A stretch of 33,964 nt of DNA from Bryobacter sp. (GTDB taxonomy: Bacteria; Acidobacteriota; Terriglobia; Bryobacterales; Bryobacteraceae): contig JALHNI010000071.1 in NCBI GenBank assembly GCA_022843605.1, positions 1 through 33,964 on the forward strand, given 5' to 3'. The notes below the pieces were generated by a model. That model was not told where the DNA came from and searched no databases. It saw nothing but the letters and a program-made list of their open reading frames with translations. Position numbers and translations under genes: made by a program. Every line of letters begins with the position of its first letter. Within the stretch, counting starts at the first letter, position 1. Shown piece by piece: positions 1 to 6,530 of the stretch.

Positions 1-210
1 AACATCCTGTACGTACCCAGTTGCCGCGGCTGCAATAATGCTGGCTCCTGCAACAACACGGTGACATGCGTCTAGCTCGAGATAAGCACTTGACATTGCC
101 TGACGAAATTCACGCTCCAATATGAGATCAGGCTCTACGGCATCCTGGAGTTCCAATGCCCAATCTGCCGCGTAATCGTTTCCGAATGGCGTTACATCCC
201 ACATACCCAT
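1..210 (-). CDS. DUF4259-like protein, 3' end outside window
   Basis: A reading frame of 70 codons opens at the ATG at 210 and runs off the left edge without a stop. Its translation starts MGMWDVTPFGNDYAADWALE, which matches the typical opening of DUF4259 proteins (MGxW...xFxNDxAxDW), followed by a helix with AYLELDACHRVVAGASIIAA, the usual alanine-rich second part. A second ATG lies two codons downstream. The family has no established biochemical role; members are small, cytoplasmic and often sit near toxin or immunity genes. Here it is the third gene of the RHS/immunity cluster on the same strand, 252 bases after the Imm26-like gene, so a role as an extra immunity protein is possible but is inference. 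GC content is lower than in the housekeeping genes of the window. Family call fairly sure; function unknown. Confidence 0.7.
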   Translation of the reverse strand, partial: MGMWDVTPFGNDYAADWALELQDAVEPDLILEREFRQAMSSAYLELDACHRVVAGASIIAAAATGYVQDV

Positions 211-462
211 AGTCGTGCACCTGCGCTGGATCAAACGATCCAATCACTCTTCCCCATCGTACCCTTTCTCCGAGCGTCACCCCGACGCTCTTCCTCGCAC
301 TTTTGCCTCTCCTTCCCCCTTACTTCCGATGTGGCTCCTCCGTCCGAGTGTCAGACACTCTGGAATCTGTCAGGCACCAAGATTTGCCGCTCAAGCGAAA
401 CTCGACTGTCAACTCGGCCCATCTCAGATGCCGACCCGGCGCAATTGGTACCGGCTTTGCCA
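211..462. other. Intergenic spacer with REP-like palindromes
   Basis: Noncoding stretch of 252 bases between the two small immunity-type genes. The only structure seen is a perfect palindrome at 346-360 (7-base arms around one base) and a near copy of its core at 368-377, described separately. Open frames on the plus strand across this stretch have no recognisable protein content. Confidence 0.5.
346..378. repeat. REP-like pair of short palindromes
   Basis: Positions 346-360 read gagtgtcagacactc, a perfect inverted repeat. Nineteen bases on, the core tgtcagacac (349-358) recurs as tgtcaggcac (368-377) followed by c. Motifs of the form GGTGYCTGACACC are common as REP elements mobilised by REP-associated tyrosine transposases in other bacteria. 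No transposase gene is visible here, so this would be a solitary or decayed copy. The assignment is tentative. Confidence 0.35.
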
Positions 463-939
463 TCAAAGCAACTGGTCATACAAGGAGTTGAGTCCCGTAG
501 AGATTCGCGCTTCAACTACATCATGGCTCCACACAGCCATGAACTCAAGAGACCTCAGACTGCAGGGAAGGCGTCCGATTTCACGGAACACATGTCCGTC
601 CCATAACTCCCAATCGTCATAACTCCCTGCTTTTCCTCCGCAGATGAGAGCGGTAATTGATCTCCTAAAGATCGGGAACTGAAACGTTTCTATCGGAGCA
701 GATCCTATTCGTCTCCATATCTTCTTCCTAACCGGATAGTTAAGTCCCACGAAGACCGGGGGAAATTTCCCCGGCGCAGCGAGAACTTCATCAATTGATG
801 CTTTCCCGTCGTCAACCAACGACTTCACTTCTACAAGCGCAGTCATCATGGAGTGATAAAAGACGTAGTGAGCATAGCCGACCCTCCCGCAGGGTAAATC
901 TATCGCGAATATGTCGCCGATTGTAGTCAGTGCTGGCAT
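463..939 (-). CDS. Imm26-like immunity protein
   Basis: A 158-residue cytoplasmic protein without signal peptide or membrane segment. The N-terminus (residues 7-21, IGDIFAIDLPCGRVG) and the central KKIWRRIGSAPI (72-83) followed by FPIFRR (88-93) match the layout of the Imm26 immunity family: a 'GDIFAIPL-DGR-GYG' strand near the start and a later W-x-x-IG-x-x-P with a P-x-F-R element. Such proteins protect the producing cell from the toxin encoded just upstream. Its ATG lies inside the last codons of the RHS gene (13-base overlap), so the two are co-transcribed and probably translationally coupled, as expected for a toxin/immunity pair. The partner would be the GIY-YIG-type tip of that RHS protein. 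Imm26 is the best match by eye, but the family is divergent and no alignment was run. Confidence 0.7.
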   Translation of the reverse strand: MPALTTIGDIFAIDLPCGRVGYAHYVFYHSMMTALVEVKSLVDDGKASIDEVLAAPGKFPPVFVGLNYPVRKKIWRRIGSAPIETFQFPIFRRSITALICGGKAGSYDDWELWDGHVFREIGRLPCSLRSLEFMAVWSHDVVEARISTGLNSLYDQLL

Positions 940-3900
940 AACGTTTGCAATAGTGCGCTTCCCGACTCGATTGCGTCTTTACCAGCCTGAATGGCTCTTT
1001 CAAACATAGGATTCCCGGTTGCAATGCTGTTTATTCGATTGGCCACACTGACCTGCGTCAGCCTAGCAGTGTTGATCAATAGCTGCTCGATACCTCTCGC
1101 AGCTACTAGTGATACATTCGATATCAAGGGTGTAATACCCATCCCGTGCACCCTCCACTCCGATGCTCGCCGCGCGAAATTATTTGTGATGCCAAAGTAT
1201 GGCAGTCCGTTACGGATGCCCGTATACACTGTATAGACTGCCAACTGCGCGGCCGCGGATTGCAAGGAAGGCATTGCTCCCAGCAACAACTCTTCAGTAA
1301 TGGCGGCCTGCTGAATTTCTCTCTTCTCATTAACGCGCTTGCACCATTGAGTATCTTGATTTCCTTGGTTGGGCTCCACGTACCCCGCATAGTAGTCGAC
1401 TTCGGGGCCTGCCATCAGTTGAGGCGCGTTCGGATTAAGATGCCCATGCCCAGGCGAGAAACCTGAGATCAAAGGTGCGAATGCAGGTGCGGTGACCGTT
1501 ACACTGAAAGTGGGTGTAGGATTGGCAGTTGTCCCGGACCCGACGAAGCTAGCGCCGGGTGAGCTGGGTGAAACTTCGAAGAGCCCCTCTGGATCAACCC
1601 AATTGGCGGGATCGCTCATAACGTAGGCGTAGCGGTTCCAACTGCCTGGAGCGGAAAGCCTTGCACTCCCCACGTCGGGGTCCGCACCAATGAATCGACC
1701 AGTCGTTTGCGAGTAGTATCGCTGGTCTGCATAATCCAGACCCGTCGAATCGCGGTAGTACGAGGCAAACGAGTCGGCATTGGACACCGTGCCCGACTTG
1801 GCCTCGCCATACGGATAGTAGCTCCCGACCGAGCCCAGCCGATCCTGCGTCGTCAGCCTCCGACCGCCGAAGTACTCGTCCGTCTGGACCTCCTGAAACA
1901 CGAACGTATGCGAGAGCGTGCCGTTGTTATTCTCGATCAGCTTCACGGCCGAGTAACGGCCGATGCGTTCGCCGCTTGCGCCCCAGAAGGTGAAGTCGTC
2001 GTTCTTCCAGAGGCGCTTATTGGCGGGGTCGTAACCGTAGGTGTCGGCGGCGACGGTCTTCAGGCGATTGAAGACGTCGTAAGTCATCGTGCCCTGCTGA
2101 GGCGTGTAAGTGGTGTTGCCGTTGGCGTCGTAAGTGTGGGCCTGGATACGGTTGGTGGCAGGATCGGTGGTCGAGACCATCGTCGGCACCGTGCCCTTCA
2201 CGGCCGACTGCTGCAGGCGGTTGCCCCAGCCGTCGTACATCCAAGCGAGCCCCCAACCGCCGGCGCCTGCCGTGGCGGCTTGAGTTAGACGCCCTAACGA
2301 GTCGTAAGTGTAATTCACGGTTTCAGAACCCGTGGTTTGCGAAACGATCTTGCCATCGTTCGCCGTCTGCGCGTAGTTATAGGCAATGGCGGTGCCGTCG
2401 AACTGGGTCATCGACGTCAGCCGTTGGAAGGCGTCGTAAGCGCGGGTCTCGGTTTGCAGGGCGATGGTCTTGCGCATCTGCGTGAGGGCTCCAAAGGTAT
2501 TGTACGTCACCTGGTCGACGATGGAGACGGGCGACTGGCTGGGCTCCTGCCGCGTCTCGCCCGTGGGCCGGCCAAAGGCGTCGTAGGTGTACCGATAGAC
2601 CGCGCCCGCCACCGGCATCACTGGCGCCTGGTAGCCCGCCTGCACATGCGTGCCGGGATAGTAGATCTTGTTGAGCAGCAGATTGCTATATTCGTAGTTG
2701 ATGGCGATTTGCGCCGTGCGCTCTTCGTTGTTCGGCAGGTCAGTAAACTTGCGCGTCAGCTTCAGCGTCTTGTTCGTCGCGCGTCCACCGGCGGTGTACG
2801 TGTACTCCTCGCGGTGGAGGCCCTTGGGGCAGAGTGGCCCGTTCTGTTGCGCGTTGAGCTCCTTGCTGCCATATTGCACCGCGCTGAGCCGGCCGTAGGA
2901 GTTGGCGGCGAGGTCATAGAAGTACTCGACCACCTCGCAAGGCTGAACGTTGCCGCCCGCATCCTTGGGCGTCATCTTTGTGACGCGGTTATGGGCGTCG
3001 TACAGGAACTCGACCCGCTGACCCTTCGCGTCCTGCTTGTAATTCACTTGATTATTGCTCAGGTAGTTGTAAGTGACGGTGCCGTTCTCGGGATTGGTGG
3101 CTGAGGTCAGCAAGCCGGTGGTGAGGTTGTAGACGAAGGTGCGCGTCTGGGTGTAAGTGCCGCCGAACTGATTGGGCCGGGGCATCTGGACGAGGGTGAG
3201 CTGATCGCGCACGTTGTAAGTGTAGTAGGTTTCGAAGTCCGCGCCGCCGGCGGGGTTCGGCTCGGTGACCTGGACCAGGTTACCGAGAGCGTTCTGGAGG
3301 TAGCGCTTCCAGCGGCCCGCCGGATCGGTGACGGTGACGCGGTTGCCGGCATAGGCATAGGTGGTGGTACCGGCGCTGCCGCTGCCTGAGGTATGCGGCT
3401 GGATGATCTGCAAGGTGCGGCCCAGGCCGTCGTAGACATAGTTGGTCCAGAGCACCGTGCCTCCGGGGGCATAGGGCATCGATTGGCGCTTGAGCTTGCC
3501 GGCCGGAGAGCAGGCGCACGAGTCGTACTCGGTGTCGACGGTAGACTTGACGGCGTTGTTGCTGGGATCGAGCGTTTCGACTTTGATGGGCCGCCCCAGG
3601 CCATCGTAAGTGGTCCGCGACTTACTATAGGCCGTCACCGTCTGAGATTGATTGACGTCATCGTTGTAGTACGTGGTGACGGCGACGCCGTCGCTGCCGC
3701 TCTGGTAGACCAGGCGATTGAGGGTATCGTAAACGGCTCCGGCGGTGTTGCCGTTGGGGGTGGAACTGCTGGTGGGTTGCAGCAGCGTGTTCCAGTTCAT
3801 GGTGGTTTGCAGGTTCGCGCTCGAGTTGGGCGTGATCTGGGTGGGCGCGCCGAAGTTGTTGGAGGCCGAGTACGTCCATTCGACCGTTTGCCCGTTGGTA

Positions 3901-5417
3901 ACCGCCTTGATGACTTCGCCGAGGATGTTGTAGGTGAGCGTGGTGGCTTTGCCGGGGCTGGTGAGATAGGTCGGGTTGCCGCGCGTGGTGTAAGTGGTGT
4001 TGTAGGTTCCGGTGGCGTGCATGGTGGGCGAACCGGTCACCTGCGTGAGCGGATTGCCGCCGCCGTAACTGTCATACGTATTGCCAAACAAGCTCACGTT
4101 GTTGACGCCGTCGGTCGACTGGCAACTGGCGGGCAGATTGCGCAGGTAGTGGGCGTTGGGGAAGAAGTAAGTGCAGTTGATGGTGCGCGCCGGGGTGCTG
4201 AGGTTGCCGAACTCGTAGATGCGGCTTTGGGTGACGTTGCCGTAGAGATCGACCGTTTGGTCCGTCTTCATGGTTTTGGCGTTGGCGGTGTTGGGGTTAA
4301 GGTCCGTGGTGACGCTTTGGACGGCGGGCATCTGGTTCGCGTCCTGGGTGTAGGTATAGGTGTGGCGGCGCAGGATATCGGTGTCGCCGGTGGCGGTGGG
4401 ATGCTCAAAGTATTGGGTGAGGAAGCCGCGGGTATAGTTACTAGCGGTGGAGAAGAGCCAGCGCTTGCGGCCGACGCCCGAAGGATCGGTTAAGGCGAGG
4501 CTCGAGTGCATCACCTGGGAGGCGTCGTTGGGATCGCGAACCAGATTGTAAGTCACCTCGCTGGCCCCGGCCTGCTTCACCAGGCGGCGGTTCTGCAGTT
4601 CGCGGGCGCTGATGCTATTGGCGAAGTTGGTGGTTTGGTGGGTATAGCGCAACTCGCCGTTGCGGGGCAGCTTGACCGTGAGCAGTTCGCCGGAGGTGTT
4701 GTAAGTGAAGGTGTAGTTGCGGCCGGCCGGGGTGGAGGGGACCGAGAGCGCGGTGAGCTGCTTCTGTGAGCCATAACTGCCGCCAACGAAGGGATCGACC
4801 AGGGTGCCGGCGGTGTAAGTAAAGGTGCGGTGCAGGCCGAAGTACGGACCGGTGATGTTGGTGGCATGCGGGATCGAGTCGGCGTTATAAAGGAGCCAAG
4901 CCAACGAGCCGCGCAGGTCACTCAGCGTGTCGATGCGGGCGGAAGTGTTGATGGTGGAGGAGCCGATGGCGGCTTTGTACTTGATGTCGACGTAATTGCC
5001 ATTCGCGTTCTGGATGCGGGTGGGATAGCGGGTGCCGGCGTCGGCTTCGGCGGCGCCGGAGATACAGTCCATTTGCCAGAACATGCCGGAGTTGAACCAG
5101 AGGCGGCGGGTGTTTTGGTCGTAGTAGACATATGCGCCATCCTTACCGGACCAGACGCCGCCGTTGTTGGTGGCCAGGTTATACTCCGCGCCGGTGGCAT
5201 CGGTAAAGACGAAGTGCGAAAAGGCGCTGCCATTCCAGACGGGCGTGAGGGCTCCGGCTTGCAGACGCCAGCCGTGGCCATAGCCCAAGTCGCCGCCGAG
5301 GCGTTTGACGAGGCTGCCATCCTTACGCCAGAGTTGGGCGTTGTAACTGAGGACAAACGGCACGCTGCCGCCGCCACGCAGCGAGATACTGGCGACAGGA
5401 AGCGAGAAGTTTTTCAT
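927..5417 (-). CDS. RHS/YD-repeat protein with GIY-YIG nuclease-like toxin tip
   Basis: A 1496-residue YD-repeat protein. Tandem repeats such as YTYDAFGRPTGETR and YTYDSLGRLTQA fill residues ~100-1200; a DSCACSP element lies near residue 633; the RHS core ends with GRFIGADPDVG and NRYAYVMSDP and closes at DPEGL (~1279). The remaining 217 residues are the variable tip. From ~1394 they show YTVYTG, then LPYFGIT, NNFARRASEW, GIEQLLI and NRINSI, which correspond in order to the GIY, YIG, Arg, Glu and Asn elements of GIY-YIG nucleases. RHS proteins fold into a shell around such toxin tips and deliver them to competitors. The start is firm: TAA lies directly before the ATG in frame, and GGAGG lies 8 bases upstream (5426-5430). 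The protein therefore begins at NFSLPVASISLRGG, inside the usual N-terminal module, without a signal peptide or delivery domain. Downstream lie an Imm26-like and a DUF4259-like gene. Confidence 0.9.
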   Translation of the reverse strand: MKNFSLPVASISLRGGGSVPFVLSYNAQLWRKDGSLVKRLGGDLGYGHGWRLQAGALTPVWNGSAFSHFVFTDATGAEYNLATNNGGVWSGKDGAYVYYDQNTRRLWFNSGMFWQMDCISGAAEADAGTRYPTRIQNANGNYVDIKYKAAIGSSTINTSARIDTLSDLRGSLAWLLYNADSIPHATNITGPYFGLHRTFTYTAGTLVDPFVGGSYGSQKQLTALSVPSTPAGRNYTFTYNTSGELLTVKLPRNGELRYTHQTTNFANSISARELQNRRLVKQAGASEVTYNLVRDPNDASQVMHSSLALTDPSGVGRKRWLFSTASNYTRGFLTQYFEHPTATGDTDILRRHTYTYTQDANQMPAVQSVTTDLNPNTANAKTMKTDQTVDLYGNVTQSRIYEFGNLSTPARTINCTYFFPNAHYLRNLPASCQSTDGVNNVSLFGNTYDSYGGGNPLTQVTGSPTMHATGTYNTTYTTRGNPTYLTSPGKATTLTYNILGEVIKAVTNGQTVEWTYSASNNFGAPTQITPNSSANLQTTMNWNTLLQPTSSSTPNGNTAGAVYDTLNRLVYQSGSDGVAVTTYYNDDVNQSQTVTAYSKSRTTYDGLGRPIKVETLDPSNNAVKSTVDTEYDSCACSPAGKLKRQSMPYAPGGTVLWTNYVYDGLGRTLQIIQPHTSGSGSAGTTTYAYAGNRVTVTDPAGRWKRYLQNALGNLVQVTEPNPAGGADFETYYTYNVRDQLTLVQMPRPNQFGGTYTQTRTFVYNLTTGLLTSATNPENGTVTYNYLSNNQVNYKQDAKGQRVEFLYDAHNRVTKMTPKDAGGNVQPCEVVEYFYDLAANSYGRLSAVQYGSKELNAQQNGPLCPKGLHREEYTYTAGGRATNKTLKLTRKFTDLPNNEERTAQIAINYEYSNLLLNKIYYPGTHVQAGYQAPVMPVAGAVYRYTYDAFGRPTGETRQEPSQSPVSIVDQVTYNTFGALTQMRKTIALQTETRAYDAFQRLTSMTQFDGTAIAYNYAQTANDGKIVSQTTGSETVNYTYDSLGRLTQAATAGAGGWGLAWMYDGWGNRLQQSAVKGTVPTMVSTTDPATNRIQAHTYDANGNTTYTPQQGTMTYDVFNRLKTVAADTYGYDPANKRLWKNDDFTFWGASGERIGRYSAVKLIENNNGTLSHTFVFQEVQTDEYFGGRRLTTQDRLGSVGSYYPYGEAKSGTVSNADSFASYYRDSTGLDYADQRYYSQTTGRFIGADPDVGSARLSAPGSWNRYAYVMSDPANWVDPEGLFEVSPSSPGASFVGSGTTANPTPTFSVTVTAPAFAPLISGFSPGHGHLNPNAPQLMAGPEVDYYAGYVEPNQGNQDTQWCKRVNEKREIQQAAITEELLLGAMPSLQSAAAQLAVYTVYTGIRNGLPYFGITNNFARRASEWRVHGMGITPLISNVSLVAARGIEQLLINTARLTQVSVANRINSIATGNPMFERAIQAGKDAIESGSALLQTLCQH
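974..1238 (-). other. GIY-YIG nuclease-like toxin domain within the RHS gene
   Basis: Region coding residues ~1394-1482 of the RHS protein. Seen in the sequence: an opening hydrophobic strand with VYTG, 8-9 residues later PYFGITNN, a helix with two arginines (ARRASEW), a glutamate in a helix (IEQLLI), and an asparagine in NRINSI before a C-terminal helix. These are the five conserved positions of the GIY-YIG fold (Tyr, Tyr, Arg, Glu, Asn), in order and at plausible distances. The first GIY tyrosine is replaced by the VYT arrangement seen in many divergent members. A nucleic-acid-cutting toxin is the inferred activity. Confidence 0.7.
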
Positions 5418-5749
5418 TTATGCCGCCTCCGTGAGGAGTATTCTGCAATAAATCACCCCCCCCGCCCGCAAGTTAATTCTCGTTGAATTGCGGAGAATGG
5501 CCTGATTTGACTTCCGCTCCCTCACGGCGAGCGGTTCTGTTGGGAACTGACGGCCCACGGAGCGATGGCGGTGGGTTCGGAACGGGGAATTGGGTTTGGG
5601 GAGCGTTTGAGCCGAATAGGTGGGCTAAGCCCAGCTACTTGGAGCGCAGGGCATCTACAGGAGCGGGGTCTGGCCAGCGGCAGAAAGTGCGAGAGGCGGC
5701 TTTCGCCGGCCCGCTGAGCCGGCAAGGGAGTCTTTTGGGCAGCTAGATG
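5418..5749. other. Intergenic region, rhs 5' region and lexA 3' region
   Basis: 332 bases without a convincing gene. It contains the rhs ribosome binding site at 5426-5430 (minus strand GGAGG), a run of eight C at 5456-5463, and a small hairpin GCCGGC/GCCGGC at 5705-5710 and 5718-5723 downstream of lexA, which lacks a T-tract. The missing N-terminal part of the RHS module was looked for in all minus-strand frames here and was not found. Confidence 0.5.
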
Positions 5750-6400
5750 CTAGTATTTGCGCAGCACGGCCAGAACTTTGCCTTGTACCTGGACACTGGC
5801 GGCGGGAACGCGAATGGGCTCCATGCTGGCATTGGCGGGTTGGAGGCGGGTGATTTCGCCTTCGCGATAGAGACGCTTCAGCGTGGTTTCTGAGCCATCC
5901 ACCAGCGCCACGACAATCTCACCGTCACGGGCCTGATCGGTCCGCGAAACCAGGACGTAATCTCCACTGCAGATGTGGTCGTCGATCATGCTTTCGCCCC
6001 GCACTTCGAGCGCGTAGGTATTCGCGTCACCGGCAAAGTCCTTGAAGTTCAAGGATGCCTGAGCGGCGTAGGTCTCCACCGGAGCACCAGCGGCGATCCG
6101 GCCCAAGAGCGGCACCGAAACGCCAAGCGTTTCGAGCGACTCGGCTCGTGCGGGGGCCATCGACAGCATCCGGCGCTGCTCGTCCACGTACTTATCCGCA
6201 ATCTCCACGGAACGGCTTTGGTTAAAGCCCCGCCGTAGATAGCCCTTTAACTCCAGAGCCTGCAGGTGCTTGTGGACGGTTGCCAAAGACGCCAATTCCA
6301 GCCCCTGGGCGATCTCCTCATAACTCGGAGAGTAGCCGTTGTCCTGGAGAAACTTGGCAATGTATTCGAGGACTTCTTTTTGCCGACGGGTGAGCGCCAT
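5750..6400 (-). CDS. lexA: LexA repressor
   Basis: SOS repressor and self-cleaving serine peptidase. The N-terminal winged helix (LTRRQKEVLEYIAKF, then SPSYEEIAQ and SLATVHKHLQALELKGYLRR) binds operators. The C-terminal S24 domain contains the cleavage bond Ala-Gly in GRIAAGAPV, the catalytic serine in GESMIDDH and the catalytic lysine in ETTLKRLY (Ala104-Gly105, Ser137 and Lys175 counted from the start used here). All residues needed for RecA-stimulated autocleavage are present. The start chosen (ATG at 6400, MALTRRQ) fits the usual LexA N-terminus. Alternatives in the same frame are the ATG at 6409 and a TTG at 6436; the TTG has an AGGGA five bases upstream. The gene lies downstream of cotH on the same strand, with a hairpin and repeated motifs between them that may be its own operator. 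Confidence 0.93.
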   Translation of the reverse strand: MALTRRQKEVLEYIAKFLQDNGYSPSYEEIAQGLELASLATVHKHLQALELKGYLRRGFNQSRSVEIADKYVDEQRRMLSMAPARAESLETLGVSVPLLGRIAAGAPVETYAAQASLNFKDFAGDANTYALEVRGESMIDDHICSGDYVLVSRTDQARDGEIVVALVDGSETTLKRLYREGEITRLQPANASMEPIRVPAASVQVQGKVLAVLRKY

Positions 6401-6410
6401 ACCCGCCATT

Positions 6411-6419
6411 GTGGGCGAA
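6411..6419. promoter_or_regulatory. Possible LexA-site half (GTGGGCGAA)
   Basis: The 9-mer gtgggcgaa at 6411-6419 lies immediately before the lexA ATG at 6409. Its reverse complement occurs 86 bases away, at 6497-6505, in the lexA upstream region. Repetition next to an autoregulated repressor suggests an operator, but the SOS box of this lineage is not known to me and the match could be chance. Confidence 0.25.
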
Positions 6420-6472
6420 GAAAAAGGGAAAGTCAATGGGGTCCCTATGGTGCCACATGAAAAAGGATAACA

Positions 6473-6521
6473 AGATCTTGGGGCTCAGTTGAAGCTTTCG
6501 CCCACTTTCGCCCCAAGATCT
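6473..6521 (-). terminator. Hairpin between cotH and lexA, possible terminator
   Basis: Perfect 12-base arms, agatcttggggc (6473-6484) and gccccaagatct (6510-6521), enclose a 25-base loop. It begins 10 bases after the cotH stop. Read on the minus strand, the stem is followed by tgttatccttttt, a late T-rich stretch. It could terminate cotH transcription or act on the lexA leader. The large loop and delayed T-run make it a weaker terminator than the one at 9285-9318. Confidence 0.5.
6495..6513. promoter_or_regulatory. Tandem CTTTCGCCC repeats upstream of lexA
   Basis: The 9-mer ctttcgccc occurs at 6495-6503 and again at 6505-6513, a period of 10 bases, about one helical turn. The repeats lie in the loop and one arm of the 6473-6521 hairpin, about 95-110 bases before the lexA start. 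Helically phased short repeats at this position are what a protein-binding site would look like, with LexA itself the natural candidate. No experimental motif is available to compare. Confidence 0.3.
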
Positions 6522-6530
6522 GCCCAGACC

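Noticed and set aside
215..622. Plus-strand 135-codon frame over the immunity region
   Set aside because: No protein-like pattern, and it overlaps the Imm26-like gene, whose composition and motifs are convincing.
3393..4493. Long plus-strand open frame (366 codons) opposite the rhs gene
   Set aside because: It mirrors the repeat codons of rhs, is composed mainly of Val, Gly, Arg and Ala, and has no recognisable domain. Other long plus-strand frames at 1707-2288 and 2337-3104 are of the same kind.
1700..5000. Short recurring words in this region that could suggest a repeat array or CRISPR
   Set aside because: They are the degenerate codons of the YD repeats of the RHS protein; spacing and sequence vary and the frame is open throughout.
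5705..5723. GCCGGC/GCCGGC hairpin after lexA as a terminator
   Set aside because: Short stem, no T-run on the minus strand.
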